30,119 bases of DNA, taken from positions 1 through 30,119 of the forward strand of contig VMEY01000002.1 in assembly GCA_007375785.1 (NCBI GenBank). Direction: 5' to 3'. The number at the start of each line of letters is the position of its first letter. The stretch's first letter is position 1. This DNA is from Parcubacteria group bacterium Athens0416_74 (GTDB lineage Bacteria; Patescibacteriota; Minisyncoccia; Phycocordibacterales; UBA2100). The notes under the pieces are model-generated. The model searched no databases, was not told the origin of the DNA, and saw only the letters and a program-made list of their open reading frames with translations. The translations under genes were made by a program, and so were the position numbers. This document shows positions 8,068 through 15,663 of this stretch, in pieces.

Positions 8068-8101
8068 ACCAGATACATAGTTACTAATCACACGTCTTTT
8101 T

Positions 8102-8710
8102 ATGCTACCCGTAAAATCAAAGTACAAGATCGGCAAGCGCCTCGGTGTCGGCGTGTTCGAGCAGCTTCAGACGCAAAAATTTGCACTCTCTGCCGCCCGT
8201 GGAGAAAAGAAGGTAAAGCGCGGTCGCGGAGGCTCTGACTACGGAAAGCAGCTTTTGGAAAAGCAGCGCGTGCGCTACACATACGGCCTCGCGGAGAGAC
8301 AACTCTCAAATTACGCAGAGAAGGCTTTCGAAGCAGCGGACCCTTCGTCTGCGCTCCACAAGGCCCTTGAACTTCGTGTCGACAGTGCTGTCTATCGCGC
8401 TGGCTTTGCCACGACTCGTCGCGCTGCTCGCCAGATGGTGAGCCATGGCCACATCACTATCAACGGACGTCGCACAACCGTCCCCTCGCATCAATTGAAG
8501 AAAGGGGACGTACTTTCGGTCCGCCAGGGGAGCCGCACGAGCCCTCTCTTTGCGGGACTTGCTGAGGAGAAAGAGGGACGACGCTCTGTGCCAAGCTGGC
8601 TGGAGGTTGATTTGAGTGCACTCAAAGCCGAAGTCACGGGTGAGCCGTCATACACGACGGTCGAAACCGGGCTTGATTACGCGACGGTCTTCGAGTTCTA
8701 CAGCAGATAA
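8102..8710 (+). CDS. rpsD: 30S ribosomal protein S4
   Basis: A 202-residue primary 16S rRNA-binding protein. The N-terminal part lacks the zinc cysteines found in some S4 versions. The S4 RNA-binding domain is clear (residues about 93-155: LELRVDSAVYRAGFATTRRA, then VSHGHITINGRR and KGDVLSVRQGS), and the C-terminus ends TVFEFYSR. In many bacteria S4 autoregulates the alpha operon; no pseudoknot target was identified here. Confidence 0.96.
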   Translation: MLPVKSKYKIGKRLGVGVFEQLQTQKFALSAARGEKKVKRGRGGSDYGKQLLEKQRVRYTYGLAERQLSNYAEKAFEAADPSSALHKALELRVDSAVYRAGFATTRRAARQMVSHGHITINGRRTTVPSHQLKKGDVLSVRQGSRTSPLFAGLAEEKEGRRSVPSWLEVDLSALKAEVTGEPSYTTVETGLDYATVFEFYSR

Positions 8711-8758
8711 TCTCGCGTCTTTAAAATTATTATTCGTTATTAGCGTCGCAATATCTAT

Positions 8759-9736
8759 ATGTCCGACTACCACATCGCATTGCCTTCAAAGCCCCGCGTC
8801 GTCACGGAATCCGAGCGCAGCGGTACGTACGAAATAGACGGTCTTTACCCGGGCTACGGATTCACGCTTGGTAACAGCCTTCGCCGCATCATCCTCTCGT
8901 CTCTCCCGGGCGCTGCCGTTACGCACGTGAAGATTCCGGGTGTTGCGCACGAATTTTCCACTATCGAAGGTGTGAAAGAAGACGTGGTCACCATTCTTCT
9001 CAATATTCGCAAGATTCGCTTCAAGCTCCTCTCTGACGAGCCTCAGACAATCACGCTTTCCGTAAAAGGTCCGCAGGCCGTCACCGCCGCCGATCTCAAG
9101 CTTCCCGGCCAGGTGGAAGTTCTCAACCCGGAACAGCACATTGCGGATGTCACCAGCAAGGTCAATTTCGAGCTCGAGATTCGTGCAGAGCGCGGGCTGG
9201 GATACATCCCGAAAGAGGAGCACCAGAAGGAGCGTGTTGATATCGGGACCATCGCGCTCGATGCGATATTCTCACCGATTCGCCGCGCCAACTATGAGGT
9301 GGAAAACATGCGCGTAGGGGACCGAACCGATTTCAACCGCCTCCGCATTCTCATCGAAACAGACGGCACGCTTGCTCCTCGCGAAGCGCTCGAGCGCGCA
9401 ATCGAGACCATGATTCACCAGCTCAAGGCGGTTGTGGGATTCAAGGAGGAAGATACTGCTGATATGAACATCCCCGCCATCTCCGATGCTCGCTCGGCAT
9501 CTCGCGAAGATAAATCGATTCCGATGGATTCTGAGATGCTCAAGACACGCATCACCGAGCTCAGCTTGCCGCAGCGTGTCGAAGACGCTCTCGACAATGC
9601 CTCTATCCGCACGGTCGGCGGTCTCGTACGAAAGCGAGAAGATGACCTGCTCGCTATCGAAGGCCTTGGTCAGAAAGGGCTGCAGGACATCAAGCGCGCA
9701 CTTTCCAATCTTGGACTTACGCTCCGCACCCAATAA
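8759..9736 (+). CDS. rpoA: RNA polymerase alpha subunit
   Basis: A 325-residue subunit that nucleates RNA polymerase assembly. The N-terminal dimerisation domain contains GLYPGYGFTLGNSLRRIILS and PGAAVTHVKIPG. A short linker (about 232-260) leads to a complete C-terminal domain with helix-hairpin-helix motifs (RVEDALDNASIRTVGGLV, LLAIEGLGQKGLQDIKRAL), so interaction with activators and UP elements is possible. Standard position between rpsD and rplQ. Confidence 0.97.
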   Translation: MSDYHIALPSKPRVVTESERSGTYEIDGLYPGYGFTLGNSLRRIILSSLPGAAVTHVKIPGVAHEFSTIEGVKEDVVTILLNIRKIRFKLLSDEPQTITLSVKGPQAVTAADLKLPGQVEVLNPEQHIADVTSKVNFELEIRAERGLGYIPKEEHQKERVDIGTIALDAIFSPIRRANYEVENMRVGDRTDFNRLRILIETDGTLAPREALERAIETMIHQLKAVVGFKEEDTADMNIPAISDARSASREDKSIPMDSEMLKTRITELSLPQRVEDALDNASIRTVGGLVRKREDDLLAIEGLGQKGLQDIKRALSNLGLTLRTQ

Positions 9737-9742
9737 TCTTGT

Positions 9743-10102
9743 ATGAGGCATCACGTTAACAAAAGAACATTGAACCGCGACCGAAGACAGCGCACCGCGC
9801 TTCTCCGATCCCTCGCGCGATCTCTCGTTTTGAAAGAGGGTATTACGACCACCGTCGCGAAAGCGAAGGAGCTGCGACCGTTCATCGAGCGACTCGTTAC
9901 CATCAGCAAGAAGAACTCAGTCGCATCACGCCGCGACGTATCGACTCGGCTCGGCGGCGCGCCAGACGCGGTGAAAAAGCTGCATGACACGCTCGCTAAG
10001 CGCTTTGAGACTCGCGCAGGCGGATATACTCGCATCGTAAAGCTTGGCCGCATTGGGAAGCGTGTCGGTGAAAGCGCGCGTATCGAATTCGTCCAGAAAT
10101 AA
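9743..10102 (+). CDS. rplQ: 50S ribosomal protein L17
   Basis: A 119-residue large-subunit protein starting MRHHVNKRTLNRDRRQRTAL with the conserved LVLKEGITTTVAKAKELRPF stretch, ending near RIGKRVGESARIEFV. It follows rpoA by 6 bp. Confidence 0.97.
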   Translation: MRHHVNKRTLNRDRRQRTALLRSLARSLVLKEGITTTVAKAKELRPFIERLVTISKKNSVASRRDVSTRLGGAPDAVKKLHDTLAKRFETRAGGYTRIVKLGRIGKRVGESARIEFVQK

Positions 10103-10111
10103 CTTCAGTAT

Positions 10112-10465
10112 ATGGAACAGAAAACATTCACAATTGACGCTGCAGGCAGAACTCTCGGAAGAGTCGCTTCCGAGGCAGCAAAGATGCTCATGGGCAAGAC
10201 GCTCGCCAGCTACACTCCGCACATCCGCTCGGACGTAAAGGTTACTGTGGTTAACACGAGCAAAATCTACTCCCGCGAACGAAAGCGAAAAAGCACCATC
10301 TACACGACCTACTCCGGATATCCGGGTGGTCAGAAGAAGGAGTCTCTCGCGCACCTCAACGAACGCAAAGGTCACGGTGAGGCTGTTCGCAGAGCTGTGC
10401 AGCGCATGCTTCCCAACAATACGATGCGAACCGCACGGATGAAGAATCTTATCGTAACTGAATAA
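10112..10465 (+). CDS. rplM: 50S ribosomal protein L13
   Basis: A 117-residue large-subunit assembly protein. The family pattern is present: DAAGRTLGRVASEAAKML, a GYPGGQKKESL loop, and AVQRMLPNNTMRTARMKNL near the end. It is shorter than the ~142-residue E. coli protein, lacking part of the C-terminal tail. It pairs with rpsI as in most bacteria. Confidence 0.96.
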   Translation: MEQKTFTIDAAGRTLGRVASEAAKMLMGKTLASYTPHIRSDVKVTVVNTSKIYSRERKRKSTIYTTYSGYPGGQKKESLAHLNERKGHGEAVRRAVQRMLPNNTMRTARMKNLIVTE

Positions 10466-10470
10466 TTATT

Positions 10471-10866
10471 ATGGCAACTTCCAGCAGATACACTGAGGCA
10501 ATCGGACGTCGCAAGACAGCGACCGCCCGCGTGCGCATCACACCGGCCAAGAGCACCTCTATGGAGGTCAACGGCATGGACGCGAAGGAATACTTTCCGC
10601 TCGCTATCATGATGAAGACGGCGTACGAGGCACTCGAAGCTCTCGGTGCGACATACGCGGTCACCGCAAAGGTATCCGGCGGCGGTAAGAAGGCGCAGGC
10701 AGAATCAATCCGCCTTGGTATTTCCCGCGCCATGATTGAGCTCGTCCCCGAGCAACGCAAAGACCTCAAGGTCCGCGGCTTCCTGAAGCGCGACCCTCGC
10801 TCACGTGAGCGCAAGAAGTTTGGTCTCAAGGGTGCACGCCGTGCCCCACAATGGAGCAAGCGATAA
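10471..10866 (+). CDS. rpsI: 30S ribosomal protein S9
   Basis: A 131-residue small-subunit protein. It has YTEAIGRRKTATARVRITPA near the N-terminus, GGGKKAQAESIRLGISRA in the middle, and the basic C-terminal tail ending in SKR, which reaches the P-site tRNA. It is the last gene of the operon; a terminator follows 4 bp after the stop. Confidence 0.97.
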   Translation: MATSSRYTEAIGRRKTATARVRITPAKSTSMEVNGMDAKEYFPLAIMMKTAYEALEALGATYAVTAKVSGGGKKAQAESIRLGISRAMIELVPEQRKDLKVRGFLKRDPRSRERKKFGLKGARRAPQWSKR

Positions 10867-10870
10867 GCGT

Positions 10871-10900
10871 AAGAAATCCCCCTCACGGGGATTTCTTCTT
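10871..10900 (+). terminator. Rho-independent terminator of the ribosomal operon
   Basis: A perfect 11-bp stem (10871-10881 with 10887-10897), 5-nt loop CTCAC, followed by a T-rich stretch. It begins four bases after the rpsI stop. Confidence 0.9.
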
Positions 10901-10901
10901 A

Positions 10902-10929
10902 TTGCGGATATGTAGACATCCGTTACATT
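10902..10929 (+). promoter_or_regulatory. Predicted promoter of the small membrane protein gene
   Basis: TTGCGG (10902-10907), 16-bp spacer, TACATT (10924-10929), 8 nt before the ATG at 10938. Leaderless-type spacing. Confidence 0.45.
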
Positions 10930-10937
10930 GGTAGGTA

Positions 10938-11210
10938 ATGAGCCCTATCGCTTATGGAATAATAAACGCCGTTATGCCGGGCCTGGCGTATCTCATACTG
11001 AGAAAGCGCGAAATGTTTGGACTTCTTCTGGTAATAGGAGACGTAACAGCGTTCGCACTCGGGTTCGTGGAACCGATACCGTTATTGGTTGAAACGCCCA
11101 TGTTCGGCTCAAGCGCTCTTTCGATGATCCTTTCCGTCGTATCTTTTTTGTGCTTTTCCGGTGCGTTCGCCGTCGACGCATACAATCTCGCGCAACAATC
11201 TCAAAAGTAG
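10938..11210 (+). CDS. Small hypothetical membrane protein
   Basis: A 90-residue, strongly hydrophobic protein with about three membrane segments (roughly 8-20, 27-48 and 58-80) and the loop PLLVETPMFGSS. I do not recognise a family. It sits alone between the ribosomal operon terminator and grpE with its own predicted promoter. Coding is supported by the promoter, the fit to the gap and the coherent membrane pattern. Confidence 0.6.
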   Translation: MSPIAYGIINAVMPGLAYLILRKREMFGLLLVIGDVTAFALGFVEPIPLLVETPMFGSSALSMILSVVSFLCFSGAFAVDAYNLAQQSQK

Positions 11211-11262
11211 TCAGGGCAGCACATCTCCCATCTGGCAGCTTTTTTCTCAAACGGTGTAGTGA

Positions 11263-11268
11263 TATACT
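11263..11268 (+). promoter_or_regulatory. Predicted -10 box of grpE
   Basis: TATACT, 9 nt before the grpE ATG at 11278, with a T-run (11240-11245) at about -35. No CIRCE element and no copy of the nearby ACCAATTGGT palindrome is seen upstream of grpE. Confidence 0.45.
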
Positions 11269-11277
11269 CGGGCCGTC

Positions 11278-11820
11278 ATGAACACATCTCCCGAACACGA
11301 GGATATCGATTTTGAGCCCGAAGATGAAATGGGGACACTCGGCGCCGCAAAGGTAAAGATGCAGAAACTTCGAGACGAGCTTGAGAAGGCGAAATCCGAA
11401 CGCCAGGAGTACCTCGACGGTTGGCAGCGCTGCAAAGCAGACTCCTTGAATATGAAAAAAGATTTGGCACACCAGGCGGAGCGCCAAGCAGAGAGGAAGC
11501 TTGAGGGTGTTATAGAGGATATTCTTCCGGCGCTCGATAGTTTTGATATGGCAATGTCCGGCGAGGCTTGGGAAAAAACTGACAGTGTCTGGAGAAGCGG
11601 TATGGAAAATGTTCGTAATCAGCTGATTGAAGGCTTGCGCAGACACGGCGTCGATCGCTTCGGGGCGGTAGGAGAGGCCTATGATCCGCGTCTGCACGAC
11701 GCCATCCAAGAGCTGGATGATGCGCCCGGTAAGCCCGGCGATATCGTGCGTATAGTCCGATACGGCTACCGCGTGGATACGCGCGTACTGCGCCCGGCAC
11801 AGGTGATTGTCAAAGCATAG
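11278..11820 (+). CDS. grpE: Nucleotide exchange factor GrpE
   Basis: A 180-residue cofactor that releases ADP from DnaK. It has an acidic disordered N-terminus, a long coiled coil (about residues 24-75, rich in K/E/R/Q), then the four-helix/beta-wing region with ILPALDSFDMAM, LRRHGVDRFGAVGEAYDPRL and HDAIQELDD, ending VLRPAQVIVKA. The chaperone order here is grpE, regulator, dnaK, dnaJ. Confidence 0.95.
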   Translation: MNTSPEHEDIDFEPEDEMGTLGAAKVKMQKLRDELEKAKSERQEYLDGWQRCKADSLNMKKDLAHQAERQAERKLEGVIEDILPALDSFDMAMSGEAWEKTDSVWRSGMENVRNQLIEGLRRHGVDRFGAVGEAYDPRLHDAIQELDDAPGKPGDIVRIVRYGYRVDTRVLRPAQVIVKA

Positions 11821-11827
11821 CGCGTCG

Positions 11828-11865
11828 CTCCTGCATTCTCACCAATTGGTTGATTTACTGGAGTT
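11828..11865 (+). promoter_or_regulatory. Palindromic operator copy A, upstream of the PaaX/Cas2-like gene
   Basis: It is centred on ACCAATTGGT (11841-11850), with CTCCTG 13 nt before and TTTACTGGAGTT starting 3 nt after. It matches copy B (12494-12531) in the core, in both flanks and in spacing. The CTCC and GGAG ends are symmetric about the core. The predicted -35 region (TTTACT, 11854-11859) of the downstream gene lies inside it, as expected for autorepression. Confidence 0.7.
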
Positions 11866-11876
11866 TGAAAGGATGC

Positions 11877-11882
11877 TATGTT
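11877..11882 (+). promoter_or_regulatory. Predicted -10 box of the PaaX/Cas2-like gene
   Basis: TATGTT, 17 bp after TTTACT (11854-11859) and 6 nt before the ATG at 11889. Leaderless spacing. Confidence 0.45.
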
Positions 11883-11888
11883 CGAAGC

Positions 11889-12470
11889 ATGGGGACCCGA
11901 TTTAAAGGAATAAAGACAGCCGCGGAGTATCGGCGCGGCGAACTCACTAAAGACATTCTGCGCCTCGTTGGTGCCGGTGTCGTAATCGCGGGAGCTGTCA
12001 TGGCGCCCAATGCCGTACAGCTCATCGATATCTTTGATCCCAAGAGCCCTCGGGAGCGCAATCGAATTTGGAAAGCCCTCAAATATTTGGAGAGCAAGCA
12101 CAAGCTTACGTTTGAAGAAAAGGGCACTCACACGTACGTACACCTCACCGACACGGGCCGCAAGCAGCTCCACGAAGACGCCATATGGGAGATGTCGCTC
12201 GATACGCCTCGTAGGTGGGATCGTAAGTGGCGTATTGTGATGTTTGACTTGCCGAGTCGCAATGAAGCTGTTCGTCAGTCCTTTCGGTTGAAGCTGGAGG
12301 ACTTCGGACTGAAGATGTATCAGCGCTCAGTGTTTATCTACCCGCATGAATGCTACGAACATGTGCTTACGGTGGCAAAATGGTACGGCGTCGATGAACA
12401 CGTCCGCTACATCGTAGCCGAGGAGATAAACGATGCGCGCCGATTCTTGCGAGAATTTGACTTGCTGTAA
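11889..12470 (+). CDS. PaaX-like regulator with Cas2-like C-terminal domain
   Basis: A 193-residue protein. The N-terminal part (about 1-85) looks like a winged helix: GELTKDILRLVGAG, RIWKALKYLESKHK, and a wing strand THTYVHLTDTGRKQL. The C-terminal part (about 108-190) has the ferredoxin-like Cas2/PaaX-C pattern: WRIVMFDLPSRN with the strand-1 Asp, LEDFGLKMYQRSVFIYP, and a final strand-helix. Such proteins are often labelled Cas2, but no CRISPR array or cas gene is nearby. Position between grpE and dnaK, plus matching palindromes before this gene and before dnaK, suggests an autoregulated chaperone-gene regulator taking the place of HrcA. That role is inferred. ATG 11889 is chosen for homology and promoter spacing. 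Confidence 0.8.
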   Translation: MGTRFKGIKTAAEYRRGELTKDILRLVGAGVVIAGAVMAPNAVQLIDIFDPKSPRERNRIWKALKYLESKHKLTFEEKGTHTYVHLTDTGRKQLHEDAIWEMSLDTPRRWDRKWRIVMFDLPSRNEAVRQSFRLKLEDFGLKMYQRSVFIYPHECYEHVLTVAKWYGVDEHVRYIVAEEINDARRFLREFDLL

Positions 12471-12493
12471 TCTCTGACTACAATGGAGCTATC

Positions 12494-12531
12494 ACTCCTG
12501 TAAATGCACCAATTGGTGAATTTACTGGAGT
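12494..12531 (+). promoter_or_regulatory. 38-bp palindromic operator copy B, upstream of dnaK
   Basis: Two 19-nt half-sites (12494-12512 and 12513-12531) pair at 17 of 19 positions; the left half is ACTCCTGTAAATGCACCAA. It ends 6 bp before the dnaK -35 box. It shares the ACCAATTGGT core, the CTCCTG flank and the TTTACTGGAGTT flank with copy A at identical spacing. Confidence 0.8.
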
Positions 12532-12537
12532 TGCGAA

Positions 12538-12566
12538 TTGCACCAAATTACAAGGGTACGTATAGT
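12538..12566 (+). promoter_or_regulatory. Predicted dnaK promoter
   Basis: TTGCAC (12538-12543), 17-bp spacer, TATAGT (12561-12566). The expected start near 12573 gives a leader of roughly 57 nt, unlike the leaderless genes around it. Confidence 0.65.
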
Positions 12567-12629
12567 GTGGGTGTTGTAGTACGGGAAAAAGTCGTAAACA
12601 ATGCATTTAATCGAAAAAAATACATCACT

Positions 12630-14501
12630 ATGGCTAAAATACTCGGCATAGACCTCGGTACGACCAACTCGGCAATGGCTGTCGTCTCAGGTGGTGAACC
12701 GCAAATCATAGAAAACTCGGAGGGCGGGCGCACGACCCCTTCCATCGTCGCAATTTCAAAGACAGGCGAGAGGCTTGTCGGCCAAATCGCGCGACGCCAA
12801 GGTGTCACCAATCCTAAAAACACCATCTATCAGATAAAGCGCTTCATAGGCCACACCTTCGACGAAGCCAACGTTCAGAAAGATAAGTCGGCCGTGCCTT
12901 TTGAAATACGAAAGGCGGCAAACGGCGGTATCGAGGTGCAGATGGGTGACAAGTGGTACCGACCGGAGGAGGTCTCCGCGATGATTCTGCAAAAGCTCAA
13001 GGTAGATGCAGAGGCTCGTCTCGGTGAGACGATTACCGAGGCGGTCATCACCGTACCGGCATATTTCAATGACGCGCAGCGCGCGGCCACTCGCGACGCG
13101 GGTAAAATCGCCGGACTCGACGTGAAGCGCATCATCAACGAGCCGACTGCAGCAGCGCTCGCCTATGGATTCAATAAGAAGAAAAACGAGAAAATCGTCG
13201 TGTTCGACTTTGGCGGTGGTACGTTCGACATCTCCGTGCTCGAGGTAGGCGACGATGTGATTGAGGTGCGCTCGACCGATGGTGATGCGCACCTGGGCGG
13301 CAAGGATCTCGACCAGAAGATCATCAACTGGCTCGCCGATGAGTTCAAGCGCGAAAGCGGCGTCGATGTACGCACGGACGCACTTGCTCGTCAGCGACTC
13401 GACGAGGCCGCGGAGAAGGCAAAAATCGAGCTTTCAACCGCAGTCGAAAGCGAAGTCAACATTCCATTCATTACATCCACCGATGCAGGACCGCAGCACT
13501 TGCTCGTGAAGCTATCGCGCGCCAAGCTCGAAGAACTTTCTGCAGAATTTGTAGACCGAGCGATAGCAATCACCAAGCGCGCTATAGAGGCGTCACCGTT
13601 CAAGGTTGGCGACATCAATGAAGTCGTACTTGTCGGTGGTCAGACACGCATGCCCGCAATGCAAAAGGCAGTAGAGCAATTCTTCGGCAAGAAGCCGCAC
13701 ATGGGTGTCAATCCGGATGAAGTCGTGGCGCTTGGAGCGGCGATACAGGGCGGCATCATGCAGGGCGATGTTAAAGATGTGCTTCTCCTCGACGTGATTC
13801 CTCTCTCACTCGGTATCGAGACAATGGGAGGCGTGGCGACGAAAATCATAGAGCGAAACACTACGATTCCTACCTCACGCTCGCAGACATTCTCGACAGC
13901 TTCCGACAACCAACCGTCAGTCGAAATACATGTGGTGCAGGGTGAGCGACCGATGGCGACCGACAACAAATCTCTCGGCAGGTTTAATCTCGATGGCATA
14001 CCGCCGGCGCCGCGAGGTTTGCCGCAGGTAGAAGTGACCTTCGATATCGATGCCAACGGTATTCTCACTGTAAAGGCAAAGGACAAGACCACCAGCAAAG
14101 AACAGTCCATCCGCATTGAGGGCTCTTCAGGTCTTTCGGAGGCAGAAGTCGAAAAGATGCGCAAAGATGCCGAGGCCAATGCCGACGCAGATCAAAAGAA
14201 GCGCGACCTTGTTGAGGCGCAGAATAGTGCTGATCAGCTCATGTACAGCGCAGAGAAGGCTCTGAAGGAGCACGGAGATAAGGTAAGCGAAGATATCCGG
14301 AAAAATGTGCAGGATAAGATAGACGCGCTGAAGGCGGCACGTACCGGCGACGACGCGGCTGCTATCAAATCTGCCAGCGACCAACTCTCGAGTGCTATGA
14401 GTGCGATTGGTGAGGCGATGCAAAAACAGTCAGGCCAAGCTGCACCGGAGCAACAGCCGCCGCAAGACCAGACACCTCCTGAGGGCGGTACCACTCAGTA
14501 A
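12630..14501 (+). CDS. dnaK: Molecular chaperone DnaK (Hsp70)
   Basis: A 623-residue ATP-dependent chaperone. Nucleotide-binding domain motifs are intact: AKILGIDLGTTNSAMAV at the start, FDFGGGTFDISVLEV, and VLVGGQTRMPAMQKAVEQFF. The substrate-binding domain begins near VLLLDVIPLSLGIETMGG and ends in a helical lid plus a Q/P-rich tail. The frame is open back to 12504, but that stretch covers the operator and promoter; homology fixes the start at the ATG at 12630. It works with GrpE and DnaJ encoded on either side. Confidence 0.98.
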   Translation: MAKILGIDLGTTNSAMAVVSGGEPQIIENSEGGRTTPSIVAISKTGERLVGQIARRQGVTNPKNTIYQIKRFIGHTFDEANVQKDKSAVPFEIRKAANGGIEVQMGDKWYRPEEVSAMILQKLKVDAEARLGETITEAVITVPAYFNDAQRAATRDAGKIAGLDVKRIINEPTAAALAYGFNKKKNEKIVVFDFGGGTFDISVLEVGDDVIEVRSTDGDAHLGGKDLDQKIINWLADEFKRESGVDVRTDALARQRLDEAAEKAKIELSTAVESEVNIPFITSTDAGPQHLLVKLSRAKLEELSAEFVDRAIAITKRAIEASPFKVGDINEVVLVGGQTRMPAMQKAVEQFFGKKPHMGVNPDEVVALGAAIQGGIMQGDVKDVLLLDVIPLSLGIETMGGVATKIIERNTTIPTSRSQTFSTASDNQPSVEIHVVQGERPMATDNKSLGRFNLDGIPPAPRGLPQVEVTFDIDANGILTVKAKDKTTSKEQSIRIEGSSGLSEAEVEKMRKDAEANADADQKKRDLVEAQNSADQLMYSAEKALKEHGDKVSEDIRKNVQDKIDALKAARTGDDAAAIKSASDQLSSAMSAIGEAMQKQSGQAAPEQQPPQDQTPPEGGTTQ

Positions 14502-14507
14502 GCACGA

Positions 14508-14540
14508 GGGTGCCTCCGCCGGCTGGCGGAGGCACCCTTT
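14508..14540 (+). terminator. Rho-independent terminator after dnaK
   Basis: A perfect 13-bp GC-rich stem (14508-14520 with 14525-14537), loop GGCT, then TTTT. It starts 6 bases after the dnaK stop and separates dnaK from dnaJ. Confidence 0.92.
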
Positions 14541-14576
14541 TGCTTTATAAGCGCTTAGAGTAGTATGTGACACGAT

Positions 14577-15656
14577 ATGAAAGACTACTATCAGATACTC
14601 GGTATAGAAAAGAGCGCCTCTGAAGACGATGTCAAAAAGGCGTTTCGTAAGCTCGCACAAAAATATCACCCGGACAAAAAAGGGGGCGACGAAAAGAAGT
14701 TCAAGGAAGCCAGCGAAGCCTACGCTGTGCTCTCGGATAAGAAAAAGCGCGCTGAATACGACACGTATGGCCGCACATTTGCGGGAGGCGGCGCCGGAGG
14801 CCCGCAAGGCGGATTCAACGGTTTCGACTTCTCCAACTTCCAGGGATTCAACGGCCAAGGCCAGCAATTCGAATTTGATCTCGGGGATATTTTCGGCGAG
14901 TTTTTCAACGCGGGCGGAGGTGCGCGAGCAGAGACGAGGGGTCGCGATGTTTCGATAGACATCGAGCTCTCATTCCGCGAAAGCATCTTTGGCGTAGAGC
15001 GGCGAGTACTCGTGTCAAAAGTGGGTCAATGCGATATCTGCGCGGGAAGCGGTGCGAAAAAAGGCTCCTCTCTCGTCTCGTGTTCGACATGCAACGGAAA
15101 AGGCGACATCCGCGAGACGCGCAACTCTTTTTTCGGCACATTTACTACCACACGAGCTTGCCCGAAATGTAACGGAAGGGGACAGATGCCGGAGACCCCA
15201 TGCGAATCGTGCGGCGGGGCGGGTGTGAGAAAGCGACAGGAGGAAATCGTCATAACAGTGCCGCCCGGTGTGTCAGACGGCGAGATGATCAGGATGCCCG
15301 GACGCGGCGAAGCTACTGCTGGAGGAAGCTCCGGTGATCTGTACGTCAAATTGCACGTAAAACATGACGCGGCATTTACACGCGACGGAAACAATCTACT
15401 GACATCACTGCAAATAAAACTGACCGACGCTCTGCTCGGGGGAGATTACAAGATACAGACTCTCGATGGTGACACCACAATCTCGGTTGCGGCGGGAGTC
15501 GTGCATGGTGAGATGATTCGGGTCAAAGGACTCGGCGTGCCTCACGGGAGGGGCGGGCGAGGTGATTTGCTCGTTCGCATCGACATACTGTTTCCCAAAA
15601 AACTATCCGCATCTGCGAAGAAACTTATCCAGGAGCTCCGCGCCGAAGGGTTATAA
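14577..15656 (+). CDS. dnaJ: Chaperone DnaJ (Hsp40, type I)
   Basis: A 359-residue co-chaperone that stimulates DnaK ATPase. The J domain (1-65) has the HPD motif at 31-33. A Gly/Phe-rich linker (about 69-115) follows. The zinc domain has four CxxCxGxG repeats between 152 and 216 (CDICAGSG, CSTCNGKG, CPKCNGRG, CESCGGAG), and two C-terminal peptide-binding domains complete a full-length type I protein. It follows the dnaK terminator; a weak TTGCTT-18-TATGTG pair could be its promoter. Confidence 0.97.
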   Translation: MKDYYQILGIEKSASEDDVKKAFRKLAQKYHPDKKGGDEKKFKEASEAYAVLSDKKKRAEYDTYGRTFAGGGAGGPQGGFNGFDFSNFQGFNGQGQQFEFDLGDIFGEFFNAGGGARAETRGRDVSIDIELSFRESIFGVERRVLVSKVGQCDICAGSGAKKGSSLVSCSTCNGKGDIRETRNSFFGTFTTTRACPKCNGRGQMPETPCESCGGAGVRKRQEEIVITVPPGVSDGEMIRMPGRGEATAGGSSGDLYVKLHVKHDAAFTRDGNNLLTSLQIKLTDALLGGDYKIQTLDGDTTISVAAGVVHGEMIRVKGLGVPHGRGGRGDLLVRIDILFPKKLSASAKKLIQELRAEGL

Positions 15657-15657
15657 T
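15652..15657 (+). promoter_or_regulatory. Predicted -10 box of the membrane protein gene at 15664
   Basis: A perfect TATAAT overlapping the dnaJ stop codon, 6 nt before the ATG at 15664. Leaderless spacing. Confidence 0.5.
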
Positions 15658-15663
15658 GCGGCG

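Noticed and set aside
11889..12470. Cas2 of a CRISPR system
   Set aside because: It carries an N-terminal winged-helix region and sits in a chaperone cluster with no cas1 or array; PaaX-like regulation fits better.
11211..12630. CIRCE element for HrcA control of grpE/dnaK
   Set aside because: No TTAGCACTC-N9-GAGTGCTAA-like sequence was found upstream of grpE, the regulator gene or dnaK.
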